DNA from: Chitinophagaceae bacterium
Lineage (GTDB): Bacteria; Bacteroidota; Bacteroidia; Chitinophagales; Chitinophagaceae
Length of the DNA stretch: 64,000 nt
Assembly: GCA_020403425.1 (NCBI GenBank)
Contig: JADBXR010000004.1
Location: 62,001-126,000 of the forward strand
Direction of reading: 5' to 3'
The translations under genes were made by a program, and so were the position numbers. The notes under the pieces were generated by a model. It saw only the letters and a list, made by a program, of their open reading frames with translations. It was not told the DNA's origin and ran no database searches. This document shows, one piece after another, positions 17,785 to 25,534 of the stretch (its first letter is position 1; the number at the start of each line of letters is the position of its first letter).

Positions 17785-18738
17785 ATGAACAACCTGAAAA
17801 TTACCACGGCACAGTTCGAGAACTGCAGCGGCGACAAGACCTATAACCTTTCGGTGATCCGGAAGCTGGCACAGAAAGCGGCCGAAGAAGGATCGCAGGT
17901 GATCGCTTTTCATGAGTGTTCCATTACGGGTTATACGTTTGCAAGGCATTTGTCAAAGGAGCAGATGCTGGAACTGGCCGAACCGGTGCCCGATGGTGCG
18001 AGTGTGGCTGCACTCACCGATATCGCGCGTAAGGCCGGCATCACTGTATTGGCCGGACTATTTGAAAAGGACAGCGACAACAAACTTTATAAGACCTATG
18101 TATGTGTGAACGAGAATGGACTGGTGGCCAAATACCGGAAACTGCATCCCTTCATCAACCCACACCTTACGCCGGGCGATGCTTACTGTGTGTTCGACCT
18201 GCATGGATGGAAATGTGGTATCCTGATCTGTTACGATAACAACATCATAGAAAATGTGCGCGCCACCACTTTACTCGGTGCGCAGGTGATCTTTATGCCG
18301 CATGTGACCATGTGTACGCCTTCGACCCGTCCCGGCGCCGGTTTTGTGGATGCGGCTTTATGGGAAAAAAGAGAATCGGACCCCACATCCCTGCGTCTTG
18401 AATTCGATGGCATGAAGGGGCGCGACTGGTTGCTGAAATGGCTTCCTTCGCGAGCGTATGACAATGCGGTGTATGTGGTATTCTCTAACCCTATCGGCAT
18501 GGATGATGACCAGTTGAAGAATGGTTGCTCCATGATCATCGATCCCTTCGGCGATATCATTGCGGAGTGCCGCAAGCTGGGTGATGACCTTGTCACCGCC
18601 GTGATACAACCGGAAAAGCTGACACAGGCAGGCGGTCACCGTTACCTCAAAGCCAGGCGCCCCGATCTGTATCGGGATATCATTGGTCAGGAACACCAAC
18701 CAGAGCAGAAAGTGATCTGGTTGCAGAAGGGCGAGTGA
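17785..18738 (+). CDS. Nitrilase-superfamily carbon-nitrogen hydrolase
   Basis: A 317-residue carbon-nitrogen hydrolase from ATG 17785 (MNNLKITTAQFENCSGDK); an in-frame ATG at 17731 would add 18 residues that do not fit the family and run into the repeat upstream. The catalytic triad is plain: E44 (AFHECSITGY), K119 (KYRKLHPF) and C149 (GILICYDNN). Such enzymes hydrolyse amides, carbamoyl groups or nitriles; the F-H-E-C and I-C-Y-D-N-N variants are like the N-carbamoylputrescine amidase/aliphatic amidase branches, without enough to choose a substrate. Monocistronic, at the border of the repeat-rich island. Confidence 0.88.
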   Translation: MNNLKITTAQFENCSGDKTYNLSVIRKLAQKAAEEGSQVIAFHECSITGYTFARHLSKEQMLELAEPVPDGASVAALTDIARKAGITVLAGLFEKDSDNKLYKTYVCVNENGLVAKYRKLHPFINPHLTPGDAYCVFDLHGWKCGILICYDNNIIENVRATTLLGAQVIFMPHVTMCTPSTRPGAGFVDAALWEKRESDPTSLRLEFDGMKGRDWLLKWLPSRAYDNAVYVVFSNPIGMDDDQLKNGCSMIIDPFGDIIAECRKLGDDLVTAVIQPEKLTQAGGHRYLKARRPDLYRDIIGQEHQPEQKVIWLQKGE

Positions 18739-18761
18739 TGATCGATTACCTGTAGAACGGC

Positions 18762-18805
18762 CCCTTTTCTTTGTATCTTATTCACCAAATCTTTTCTATG
18801 CGTTT
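18762..18805. repeat. 44-bp direct repeat, left copy
   Basis: Identical at 41 of 44 positions to 19639-19682, the promoter and first codons of the alpha/beta hydrolase gene. Contains TATCTTATTCACCAAATCTT and an ATG followed by CGTTT, but here the frame closes after about 29 codons. Confidence 0.85.
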
Positions 18806-18808
18806 GCT

Positions 18809-18841
18809 GTCTCCGCATAGTCTCCCGAAGGGGACTTTGCG
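18809..18841. repeat. REP element left of the transposase
   Basis: GTCTCCGCATAGTCTCCCGA followed by AGGGGACTTTGCG; folds into a stem GTCTCC/GGGGAC with a CGAA loop. Inverted relative to the copy at 19553-19586. Confidence 0.7.
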
Positions 18842-18875
18842 CAACACGGCTTACCATTCATCTTCAATCCTGCAA

Positions 18876-19457
18876 CTACAGAGATAGAGTTAAATCAATA
18901 TCCTGTAATTCCATATAGGTGATTATAGGGTACACTCCTTGCTTTCCAGTAAAATAATACTTGGCAGAACTATGCATATAGTCTTCTGGTAGTTGAGCCA
19001 ACCCTTCCTTACATGGATTATAATGAATATAATTTATTTTCTGCTCCGTGAAACGTAGACTATAACATTCTTTCTTGTCAGAAGATGGTTCAAACACTTC
19101 ATGCTTTTTATTTTGTAATTTTTGTGTTTGGTTCACCCAAACTGCGAGTTGTTCAAGGATATCCTGACGACCCTGTAATTGCAATAATTTCACAAGTTCA
19201 TACGCCATGAATCTTTTTCCATTGCCTATAATTGTATTGATTGAAGTTTTACTTGTACGGAATGCAATCAAGGCATGTACATGGCTCGGCATGATGACAT
19301 AACCAACTACATGATGCCCATTCTCTTTTAACCAATCAAACCATTTATATACCGCTGCATAACCTGTAGTCATTGCAAACAGAGGTAACCAGCGGGCGCA
19401 GGTAAATGTAATGAAGAACACGCCGCCGGGTTCTCCAATTTTTGTTCTTACACTCAT
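18876..19457 (-). CDS. REP-associated tyrosine transposase (Y1/IS200-like)
   Basis: A 193-residue transposase of the Y1 HUH family (PF01797). The histidine pair of the HUH site is in V-I-M-P-S-H-V-H-A-L-I-A-F and the family motif FFITFTCARWLPLF opens the protein; INYIHYNPCKEGL near the C-terminus is the usual final block, and a tyrosine nucleophile is available in the intervening helix region. Length and lack of a partner TnpB gene point to a RAYT rather than a full IS200/IS605. The gene is AT-rich compared with its neighbours. Flanking inverted REPs support the call. Looks intact. Confidence 0.85.
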   Translation of the reverse strand: MSVRTKIGEPGGVFFITFTCARWLPLFAMTTGYAAVYKWFDWLKENGHHVVGYVIMPSHVHALIAFRTSKTSINTIIGNGKRFMAYELVKLLQLQGRQDILEQLAVWVNQTQKLQNKKHEVFEPSSDKKECYSLRFTEQKINYIHYNPCKEGLAQLPEDYMHSSAKYYFTGKQGVYPIITYMELQDIDLTLSL

Positions 19458-19552
19458 AGGTGCAAGCTAACAGATCTATCTATGGTATGTATTGCGGTTA
19501 ATACTTAATCAACAATCCTGTCGGTCCGAAGCCGATTGTGCAGAACCCTGAC

Positions 19553-19586
19553 CGCAAAGTCCTCTTCGAGAGACGTTTGCGGAGAC
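19553..19586. repeat. REP element right of the transposase
   Basis: CGCAAAGTCCTCTTCGAGAG followed by ACGTTTGCGGAGAC; reverse complement of the left REP at most positions. A further partial copy (GTGCGGAGAC then AAAGTCCTCC) follows at 19619-19640. Confidence 0.7.
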
Positions 19587-19638
19587 CTCTCCCGTTATTT
19601 CATTTTTTAAAGGACATTGTGCGGAGACAGAAAGTCCT

Positions 19639-19682
19639 CCCTTTTCTTCGTATCTTATTCACCAAATCTTCCCTATGCGTTT
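19639..19682. repeat. 44-bp direct repeat, right copy (hydrolase promoter and start)
   Basis: Spans a -7-like TATCTTAT, the short leader and the first codons of the hydrolase gene (ATG 19675). Differs from the left copy at three positions. Confidence 0.85.
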
Positions 19683-20631
19683 CTTTTTTCGCTGGATCTT
19701 TCGTTTGTTGTTTGTTGTACTGTTACTGGTATTGATCGCTGGCCTGTTCTTGGGTAAAAAAGACATACCGGCAGAACAGCTGATACAAAAATATGGCCAG
19801 GCGCCATCGCAGTTCATGGAGCTGATGGGTATGCGCGTGCATTACCGTGACGAAGGTGACTGTAACGATACGGTTCCGTTGGTGTTGATCCATGGCACAT
19901 CTTCCTCCCTGTTTACCTGGGACAGCACCGTTCTGTTGCTGGGTGCACAACACCGCATCATCCGTTTTGACCTTCCGGGTTTTGCGCTCACGGGCCCGCA
20001 GCCTGAAAGGGATTACAGTATGGCCCTGTATACGCGTTTTGTAGATTCTGTATTGCTGCGTCTGGGCGTTGCCAAATGTGTACTCGGTGGCAATTCGCTC
20101 GGTGGTTCCATTGTCTGGCAGTACGCTGTGCAGTATCCGGCCAAAGTACAGAAACTGATACTGGTCGATGCGGGTGGATATGTACCCAAAGAAAGAATGG
20201 ACCTGCCATTGGGTTTCCGGTTGGCCAAAATGCCGGTGGTGAATAACCTGGTCAAATGGATCACGCCCAAACAACTGGTACGCAAAAGTGTGGAAGACGT
20301 GTACGGCAACAAAAAGCGCGTTTCGGATGATTTGGTGAACCTGTATTCCGACATGACGCTGCGCGCAGGCAATCGGCAGGCATTGATAGACCGGATGCAA
20401 TTGGGTTTGGGCGAAGATGCATCTGCACAGATCCGTACCCTATCCCTGCCTACCCTTATTGTGTGGGGCGACCAGGACCGCCTGATACCGCCATCCAATG
20501 CGACCCTGTTTCACCGGGACATTCGCGGCAGTGAACTTCACATACTGAAAGGTATTGGCCATGTACCCATGGAAGAAGCTCCGCAGGATTTTGTTCGGAT
20601 ATTGGCTCCTTTCCTGGCAAAACCAATTTGA
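19675..20631 (+). CDS. Membrane-anchored alpha/beta hydrolase
   Basis: A 318-residue alpha/beta-fold hydrolase. An N-terminal segment (FFRWIFRLLFVVLLLVLIAG) serves as membrane anchor or uncleaved signal. The fold motifs are complete: oxyanion loop LVLIHGTSSSLFTWD, nucleophile elbow GGNSLGGS, acid in VWGDQDRLIP and histidine in IGHVPMEEAP. Such enzymes cleave esters, haloalkanes or C-C bonds; nothing narrows the substrate. The start region is duplicated 877 bases upstream, beyond the transposase module, so the module probably inserted right before this gene, leaving promoter and start intact. Followed by REP-like sequence. Confidence 0.88.
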   Translation: MRFFFRWIFRLLFVVLLLVLIAGLFLGKKDIPAEQLIQKYGQAPSQFMELMGMRVHYRDEGDCNDTVPLVLIHGTSSSLFTWDSTVLLLGAQHRIIRFDLPGFALTGPQPERDYSMALYTRFVDSVLLRLGVAKCVLGGNSLGGSIVWQYAVQYPAKVQKLILVDAGGYVPKERMDLPLGFRLAKMPVVNNLVKWITPKQLVRKSVEDVYGNKKRVSDDLVNLYSDMTLRAGNRQALIDRMQLGLGEDASAQIRTLSLPTLIVWGDQDRLIPPSNATLFHRDIRGSELHILKGIGHVPMEEAPQDFVRILAPFLAKPI

Positions 20632-20668
20632 GCGTTTGTGCGTATTACCCCCGAAAGGGTTCTCTGTA

Positions 20669-20699
20669 AAGTCTCCCGACGAAGGAGGATACTTCGCGA
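20669..20699. repeat. REP-like repeat downstream of hydrolase
   Basis: AGTCTCCCGACGAAGGAGGA followed by TACTTCGCGAG resembles the left REP with a small insertion. Confidence 0.5.
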
Positions 20700-20708
20700 G
20701 GAACCATA

Positions 20709-20869
20709 TCACAAGGCCTCTTCTATTGACCGGATCGGTTTGGCTGGAATGCCACCTACGATCGTATTGTCCGGTGAACGAATTCCCATGCATCAAGCAT
20801 CTGCGGATGATCGGGCGGTATGATACCGCCAGCCAGCAGGGCTGAGAAACGGTTGGTATCCTTGCTCAT
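20709..20869 (-). pseudogene. Remnant of a hexapeptide-repeat acyltransferase C-terminus joined to an unrelated short open frame
   Basis: On the minus strand, positions 20795-20709 encode DNTIVGGIPAKPIRSIEEAL and a stop, the typical last turn and tail of left-handed beta-helix acyltransferases (V-G-x-P-A-K-x-I-R). Only 26 codons are open. Overlapping it in another frame, an ATG at 20869 reads MSKDTNRFSALLAGGIIPPD and on to a stop at 20756. The rest of the acyltransferase is missing, so this is debris from a deletion or insertion event in the island, about 85 bases downstream of the ADP-ribosyltransferase gene. It fills most of the 320-base gap after the hydrolase gene. Confidence 0.55.
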
Positions 20870-20952
20870 GGTGTAAAGGTACAGGTGGAATGATTGTAAA
20901 AAGGCAAAGAACGTTGAGAATGATGTTTGTCAGATGGCCAATATTGAAGAAG

Positions 20953-21594
20953 TCAAAGGTCATTCACTAATATGGGAAGTTTGTCATAAATATAATCCGC
21001 TAGATATGGGTTATATGCCGTTACAGGTTTGGGTAGGAAGTATCCTCGAATGCACGATTCGTTCCTAACGGCTAATTGAATATGTGTTTGCTCCCAAATA
21101 GCACAAGTGTTGTATACGGGATCACCTTCTGAAAATGCTGCTCTTACCGTATCATAAGGGGTTACATTTTCAATCTTGTTTACTTCGTGAATGTATCTTA
21201 TAACGGCACAGTCTAATTGTCTATTAGCCGCTTTATTTTGTAAAATTTTCTTACCACTCGCATTCATTAATGATACGTAATCCTCATAGCCCCTTTTCAA
21301 TGCATCAATTGAAGTGGCTTCTGTAAGATTAAAACAATTACCTAAGTCTATAAGACATCCCAAAACAAAAGGGATCTTAATTTTTACTTTGTTCTTTTGT
21401 TTTCCTTCGGCACATTCCATTGCATATTTTAACGCTCTTTCTGGGTTTTGCTCCCAAAAATAGATGCCATCTGCCAGCCAATCCCAATCGTTAGAACTTG
21501 CCTTTAGTGAATCAATGCCTAATAAAACCCGCAGACCAACTTCTAAATCGCAACTATGAAATGCCAATACACTACTTGGTTGATGATTTAGCAT
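20953..21594 (-). CDS. Putative PARP-like ADP-ribosyltransferase (toxin candidate)
   Basis: A 213-residue protein I do not know by name but which fits the PARP/DarT-like ADP-ribosyltransferase fold. H13 in VLAFHSCD matches the beta1 H-G-S/T of PARPs, LLGIDSL the I-L-S-Q-G-L, and DWLADGIYFWEQNPERALKY (Y45) the F-G-K-G-I-Y-F-A-D...S-A-N-Y block; PFVLGCLIDLGNCFNLTEAT matches L-I-L-L-G-E-V-A-L-G-N-M-Y-E-L. The third catalytic position appears to be Q172 in THIQLAVRN where PARP1 has the glutamate, giving an H-Y-Q triad. No signal peptide. AT-rich compared with the chromosome. It overlaps by 23 bases the end of a 63-residue gene, the layout of a toxin-antitoxin pair. Fold assignment is by eye, activity inferred. 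Confidence 0.65.
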   Translation of the reverse strand: MLNHQPSSVLAFHSCDLEVGLRVLLGIDSLKASSNDWDWLADGIYFWEQNPERALKYAMECAEGKQKNKVKIKIPFVLGCLIDLGNCFNLTEATSIDALKRGYEDYVSLMNASGKKILQNKAANRQLDCAVIRYIHEVNKIENVTPYDTVRAAFSEGDPVYNTCAIWEQTHIQLAVRNESCIRGYFLPKPVTAYNPYLADYIYDKLPILVNDL

Positions 21595-21763
21595 GATTCT
21601 GTACCGCTTTTTCTTGTGTAGAATTATCAGAAGTACGGGGGGAATTAACAGCTTTCAGGAGTTTTTCTGCGTATGTGGGATCAGCCATTGCCTTTTCTCT
21701 AACATTATTCAATGCCGCTATCTGTTTATTGATCTGCTCTTTGTTAGAATGATACATGGCCAT
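21572..21763 (-). CDS. Small protein upstream of the ADP-ribosyltransferase (antitoxin candidate)
   Basis: A 63-residue, highly charged protein: a predicted helical N-terminal half (NKEQINKQIAALNNVREKAM, then ADPTYAEKLLKAV) and a disordered polar tail. No known domain. Its stop lies 23 bases inside the following ADP-ribosyltransferase gene, so translation of the two is coupled. Small helical proteins ending a helix with D-P-x-x-A-x-x-L/F-L occur in front of similar genes in Bacteroidota as far as I recall, which would suit an antitoxin or a specificity partner; this is inference. An alternative start is ATG 21757. Confidence 0.55.
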   Translation of the reverse strand: MAMYHSNKEQINKQIAALNNVREKAMADPTYAEKLLKAVNSPRTSDNSTQEKAVQNHAKSSTK

Positions 21764-21995
21764 TTATTTTTCGGTAAACATAAACATCTCAGTGGATATT
21801 CGGCGGCAAAAGATCGCTCATGTTGTATTAATATCGATACAAAATGTCAGTATCATTATAAAAGTAATGATTTACAGATACTTGGCTTTAGCTGGAATCA
21901 TTCACTTGGTGGAAATTATTTAACCAGCGGTCCCTGTGTTTTTCTTTCGAATATGCTGAGTGAAAGAGTTGCAAATAGTAGAACAAGCGAATAGA

Positions 21996-22026
21996 TATTG
22001 GTCGGGCGACCAACATCGGCGAGAGG
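21996..22026. repeat. Palindromic repeat, copy 2 (pair with 17692-17722)
   Basis: Contains the perfect palindromic core TTGGTCGGGCGACCAA followed by CATCGGCGAGAGG. Direct copy of the element at 17692, one difference. Confidence 0.75.
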
Positions 22027-22131
22027 TAGGTTCTCATAAGGGTTCCTTTTTTGATCGGTAGACTTTTCGGGGAAAAGTGTTGCTGTAGCATTCAGGTATG
22101 GCCGCGTCCTTCAGGACGTAGCAAAGAGCGT

Positions 22132-22184
22132 GTTATAGTTAACTTATAGCTAAGTTATAGCGAACTTATAGTTAAGTTATACCT
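22132..22184. repeat. Helically phased 11-bp repeats
   Basis: Units AACTTATAGCT, AAGTTATAGCG, AACTTATAGTT and AAGTTATACCT follow each other without gaps, alternating CTTATA and GTTATA, preceded by GTTATAGTT. Period 11 keeps all units on one helix face. Function unknown. Confidence 0.75.
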
Positions 22185-22403
22185 ATGCCTGTCCGGGTAC
22201 TATCCGGTAATACTTCGGTGCTGGTCCGGTAGTGATCCAGCCGCTAACGGGGTCCTATGGTATGCTATTGTGGGGGTAAGTAGTGAATAGGCAGTGGTAG
22301 GTTCTTCGCATGGTCTTCAGTTTTGGAGGAGATTTGTAGCCTGCGGAAAGCGCATTACGAAAGGCGGTCAGGCGATCAATATCAACAGGGCAACCCAAAC
22401 CGG

Positions 22404-22449
22404 TCGCATAAAAAAACTGCCGGCAATGACCAGCAGTTTTTTTATGCGA
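22404..22449. terminator. Strong bidirectional terminator
   Basis: Perfect 17-bp stem, TCGCATAAAAAAACTGC against GCAGTTTTTTTATGCGA, 12-base loop; poly-T on either strand. Ends the BNR-repeat gene on the minus strand. Confidence 0.85.
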
Positions 22450-22462
22450 ACAGGAAGGGCAT

Positions 22463-25400
22463 TTATTTCTGTAAAGCGTCTGCCTGCTTTTTCAATTGCG
22501 CCCATTTGACCTGTAATTCTTTCAGCTGCGCCTGTACCTGGTTGACACCTGCTACCATCTGTGTGGTAGGGGGCATATCTGATTCCTGCAGCATGGCAAG
22601 TAGGGAGGCGAAACCCGATTCCACACTGCCGAATGTGGCAGTGCCGGCTGCGGCACCACCTCTTCTGCCGCGCGATACACCTTCCAGTGCAGCGATCTCC
22701 TGCTCCAGTTGGGTGAGCGCATTGCTTTGACTGCCACCTTTGGCAATGGCCGCTTTCACCTGTTGGGTCGTTGCTGTTATGGCATCTTTGGCAGCACGTG
22801 CGGCCAGCCTTCCTTCATAACAGGTAAGTGATAAGGTATGCTGTTTCTGCAGTTCTGGCAAAGCGGTCTTTACACGCGGATCCATTTTTACGGTGAGGGG
22901 TTGTGTGTAGGACCTGCCGTTCACCGTAAGGGTGACCGTGTAGTTTCCGGGCAATACCCAGGGCGAATTCTTTTCGGGCGCCGTATTCTGGTAAATGGCG
23001 GTCATGGGATAGGAAACGGGTTCATCGATGGGTGTATAGTGCATGTCCCACAGGAAACGGTGCGAACCCGCTTCTGCCGACAGCAGTTGCTGCGGACGGA
23101 TCCAGTAAAGCGGAATATTCACTTCGGGGATCTCGTAGGGTTTGTCGTTGCTGCTGTATTTACGAATGGTTCTTCCGGCAGCGTCCCGTATTTCCAAAGT
23201 CACTTCGCCCTGTGCTTTTTCTGACAGGTAGTAATTGATGATGGCACCATCGGGCGGGTTTTGTCCGCCGGGTTCTTCCTGTGGTATGGGCGTATCTGTG
23301 TTCATGTTCCAACGTACGCGGATAGCGGTCTGCGGTTTGTACAGTACGGCTTTTTCTGCGGCCAGGCTGGCGCTGATCTGGCGCAGCGGCGTGATATCAT
23401 CCATGATCCAGAAACTGCGGCCATGGGTACCCAGCACCAGGTCATCATCTTTGATCACCAGGTCGCGGATGGACGTGGCGGGCATGTTCAGGCGCAGCGA
23501 TTGCCAGTGTTCGCCATCATCGAACGATACATAAACGGCATTCTCTGAACCGGCAAACAGCAGACCCTTCCGTTTGGGATCTTCGCGTACCACATTGATG
23601 GGCTCGTTATCGGGCAGTCCGTTGGTGATGCGCTGCCAGGTCTTACCACCATCATGTGTCTTGTAAGCATAGGGCCGCATATCATCGCAGCGGATGCGGT
23701 TAACGGCCGCGTATACAGTGTTGTTATCAAAATGACCGGCATCCATGAGAGAGATCTTGCTCCAGGAACTGATCTCGGGTGGGGTCACGTTCTTCCAGCT
23801 CTTACCGCCATCGCGTGTGACCTGTATGTACCCATCATCGGTTCCGGCCCAGATGGTGTTAATGTCTTTGTAGGATGGGGCCACCGTGTATACCACACCG
23901 CGTCTTGGCATTTTCTTCAGTTCATCGCTGGTATAGATGCCCACGCTGGCGGGGATGTCCCAGCTTTCGCGGGTAAGGTCGGGACTGATCGTCTGCCAGC
24001 TGTTACCGCCATCCCTTGTTTTGAAGATGACGTTACCAGCAAAGTATAAGGTCTTGGGATCGATGGGTGAGAACAATACCGGTGCCGTGCGCAGGAAGCG
24101 ATACTTACCGCTGCGAACGGCTTCGGGGGCGATGTTCTGCACCTGTCCGGTGCGTTTATCGAAGCGGGTGACCTTACCCCCATAGATGATATTCGGATCC
24201 AGCGGATCGGGTGCCACATATCCATACTCTTCCACACCTACGGGATGCCATTCGCGGAAAGTGATCTGTCCGTCATTGCCGCGTGAGGAAATACCTACCG
24301 AACCGCTCTCCTGCTGACCGCCATATACGTTGTAAGGAAATTGGTTGTCGGTGCTCACATGGTAGAACTGTGCCGTGGGCTGGTTGTAAAAGGAAGAGAA
24401 GGTTTCGCCACCGTTCACGGTCACGATACCGCCCTGGTCAAGGGCTATGAGCATGATCTTTGGGTTGAGCGGATTGATCCAGATGCGGTGATAATCATCA
24501 CCACCCGGTGCGCCGCGGAAACCGGTCCAGGTCTTACCGCCATCAACGGACTTCCAGGTGACCACATTAGCGCTGTACACGATATCGGCATTGGTGGGAT
24601 CTACTTTCACTTCGGCAAAATCACTGCCACGTCCCCAGTAACGGCCATCACTGCTCATGAGCTGCCAGCTTTCACCGGCATCATCACTGCGATAGATACC
24701 GCCATACCGACCGGCGTCTACGGTAGCGTATAAACGGTTGCTGTTGGTGGGCGCAATACCGAAACCGATGCGGCCCAGTCCCTGCGCCGGTGTGGGTAAA
24801 CCTTTGGTAAGGTGTTTCCAGGTAGTACCGCCGTCGGTTGATTTATAGAGACCGCTCTCGGGTCCGTTCCACTGCCCGTTCTCCCAGGGGCCCTGTCTGC
24901 CGGCCCACATATCCGCATACAGGATCTGTGAATTATTGGGATCGATCGCTACCTGTACGGCGCCGGTATTCTCATCTTTATATAGAACACGTTCCCAGGT
25001 ATTGCCTCCATCGAGACTCCGGTACACGCCTCGTTCAGTATTGGGTCCGTAAGGGTGGCCCAGTACGGCCACGAACACACGGTTCTCATTTTTGGGATCG
25101 ATAACGATGCCGCCGATCTGCTGACCATCTTTCAGGCCAACGTTCTTCCAGGTCTTACCAGCATCGGTCGATTTGTAGACGCCATCGCCCACAGAAAGGT
25201 CGGGTCGTTGAATACCTTCTCCACAGCCCACATATACCACGTTGGGGTTGGATTCAGCAACCGCTATATCACCCACGGAACCGGTACCCATCTGATCGAA
25301 GATGGGTTTCCAGGTACGGCCATAATCATTGCTTTTCCATACACCGCCATTGTTGACGCCGATATAGAACACATTGGGTTGCGTGGACACACCTACGGCA

Positions 25401-25534
25401 CCCACGGTACGGCCACCGCGGTGCGGACCGATCATGCGCCACTGCATACTGTTATACAGCGAGGGAGAAAAATTTTGTGCAGACAGCATGGCGTACACAG
25501 CCAGGCAACCCAGCAGGGCAGAGAGCTTTTTCAT
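22463..25534 (-). CDS. Secreted BNR/Asp-box repeat protein (VPS10/sortilin-like beta-propeller)
   Basis: A 1023-residue exported protein: signal peptide MKKLSALLGCLAVYAMLSA-Q from ATG 25534 (an upstream start at 25576 would add 14 polar residues). Residues of about 30-700 contain at least eight Asp-box motifs S-x-D-x-G-x-T/S-W (KSNDYGRTW, KSTDAGKTW, RSLDGGNTW, KSTDGGTTW, RSDDAGESW, KSVDGGKTW, KTRDGGNSW, THDGGKTW), as in sortilin-type ten-bladed propellers. The C-terminal part has a DUF5916/FlgD-like beta region (GEVTLEIRDAAGRTIRKY) and a helical tail (LQVKWAQLKKQADAL). Bacteroidota encode many such proteins, often annotated as glycosyl hydrolase without evidence; function unknown, location periplasm or cell surface. 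Confidence 0.85.
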   Translation of the reverse strand: MKKLSALLGCLAVYAMLSAQNFSPSLYNSMQWRMIGPHRGGRTVGAVGVSTQPNVFYIGVNNGGVWKSNDYGRTWKPIFDQMGTGSVGDIAVAESNPNVVYVGCGEGIQRPDLSVGDGVYKSTDAGKTWKNVGLKDGQQIGGIVIDPKNENRVFVAVLGHPYGPNTERGVYRSLDGGNTWERVLYKDENTGAVQVAIDPNNSQILYADMWAGRQGPWENGQWNGPESGLYKSTDGGTTWKHLTKGLPTPAQGLGRIGFGIAPTNSNRLYATVDAGRYGGIYRSDDAGESWQLMSSDGRYWGRGSDFAEVKVDPTNADIVYSANVVTWKSVDGGKTWTGFRGAPGGDDYHRIWINPLNPKIMLIALDQGGIVTVNGGETFSSFYNQPTAQFYHVSTDNQFPYNVYGGQQESGSVGISSRGNDGQITFREWHPVGVEEYGYVAPDPLDPNIIYGGKVTRFDKRTGQVQNIAPEAVRSGKYRFLRTAPVLFSPIDPKTLYFAGNVIFKTRDGGNSWQTISPDLTRESWDIPASVGIYTSDELKKMPRRGVVYTVAPSYKDINTIWAGTDDGYIQVTRDGGKSWKNVTPPEISSWSKISLMDAGHFDNNTVYAAVNRIRCDDMRPYAYKTHDGGKTWQRITNGLPDNEPINVVREDPKRKGLLFAGSENAVYVSFDDGEHWQSLRLNMPATSIRDLVIKDDDLVLGTHGRSFWIMDDITPLRQISASLAAEKAVLYKPQTAIRVRWNMNTDTPIPQEEPGGQNPPDGAIINYYLSEKAQGEVTLEIRDAAGRTIRKYSSNDKPYEIPEVNIPLYWIRPQQLLSAEAGSHRFLWDMHYTPIDEPVSYPMTAIYQNTAPEKNSPWVLPGNYTVTLTVNGRSYTQPLTVKMDPRVKTALPELQKQHTLSLTCYEGRLAARAAKDAITATTQQVKAAIAKGGSQSNALTQLEQEIAALEGVSRGRRGGAAAGTATFGSVESGFASLLAMLQESDMPPTTQMVAGVNQVQAQLKELQVKWAQLKKQADALQK

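Larger units (their letters stand above)
18809..19586 (-). mobile_element. REP-RAYT module (Y1 transposase gene flanked by inverted REPs)
   Basis: The transposase gene 18876-19457 lies between two inverted copies of one REP sequence (18809-18841 and 19553-19586). This is the arrangement of REP-associated tyrosine transposases, which act on the REPs but usually stay single-copy. Outside the REPs lies a 44-bp direct repeat (18762 and 19639), marking the insertion borders. Confidence 0.65.
21764..22462. other. Gene-free spacer with repeats and a possible gene fragment
   Basis: About 700 bases. The left 230 bases are AT-rich and the plus strand stays open up to 21994 (ending SERVANSRTSE), which could be the tail of a lost gene that I cannot identify. 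Then come a palindromic repeat (21996-22026), a GTCCTTCAGGAC hairpin (22105-22118), phased 11-bp repeats (22132-22184), TCCGGTA-rich degenerate repeats (about 22190-22245) and a strong terminator (22404-22449). Confidence 0.55.

Noticed and set aside
22132..22184. 11-bp repeats considered as plasmid-type iterons or an origin
   Set aside because: No replication initiator gene nearby and only four units; dnaN at 45 kb is not part of an origin cluster here.
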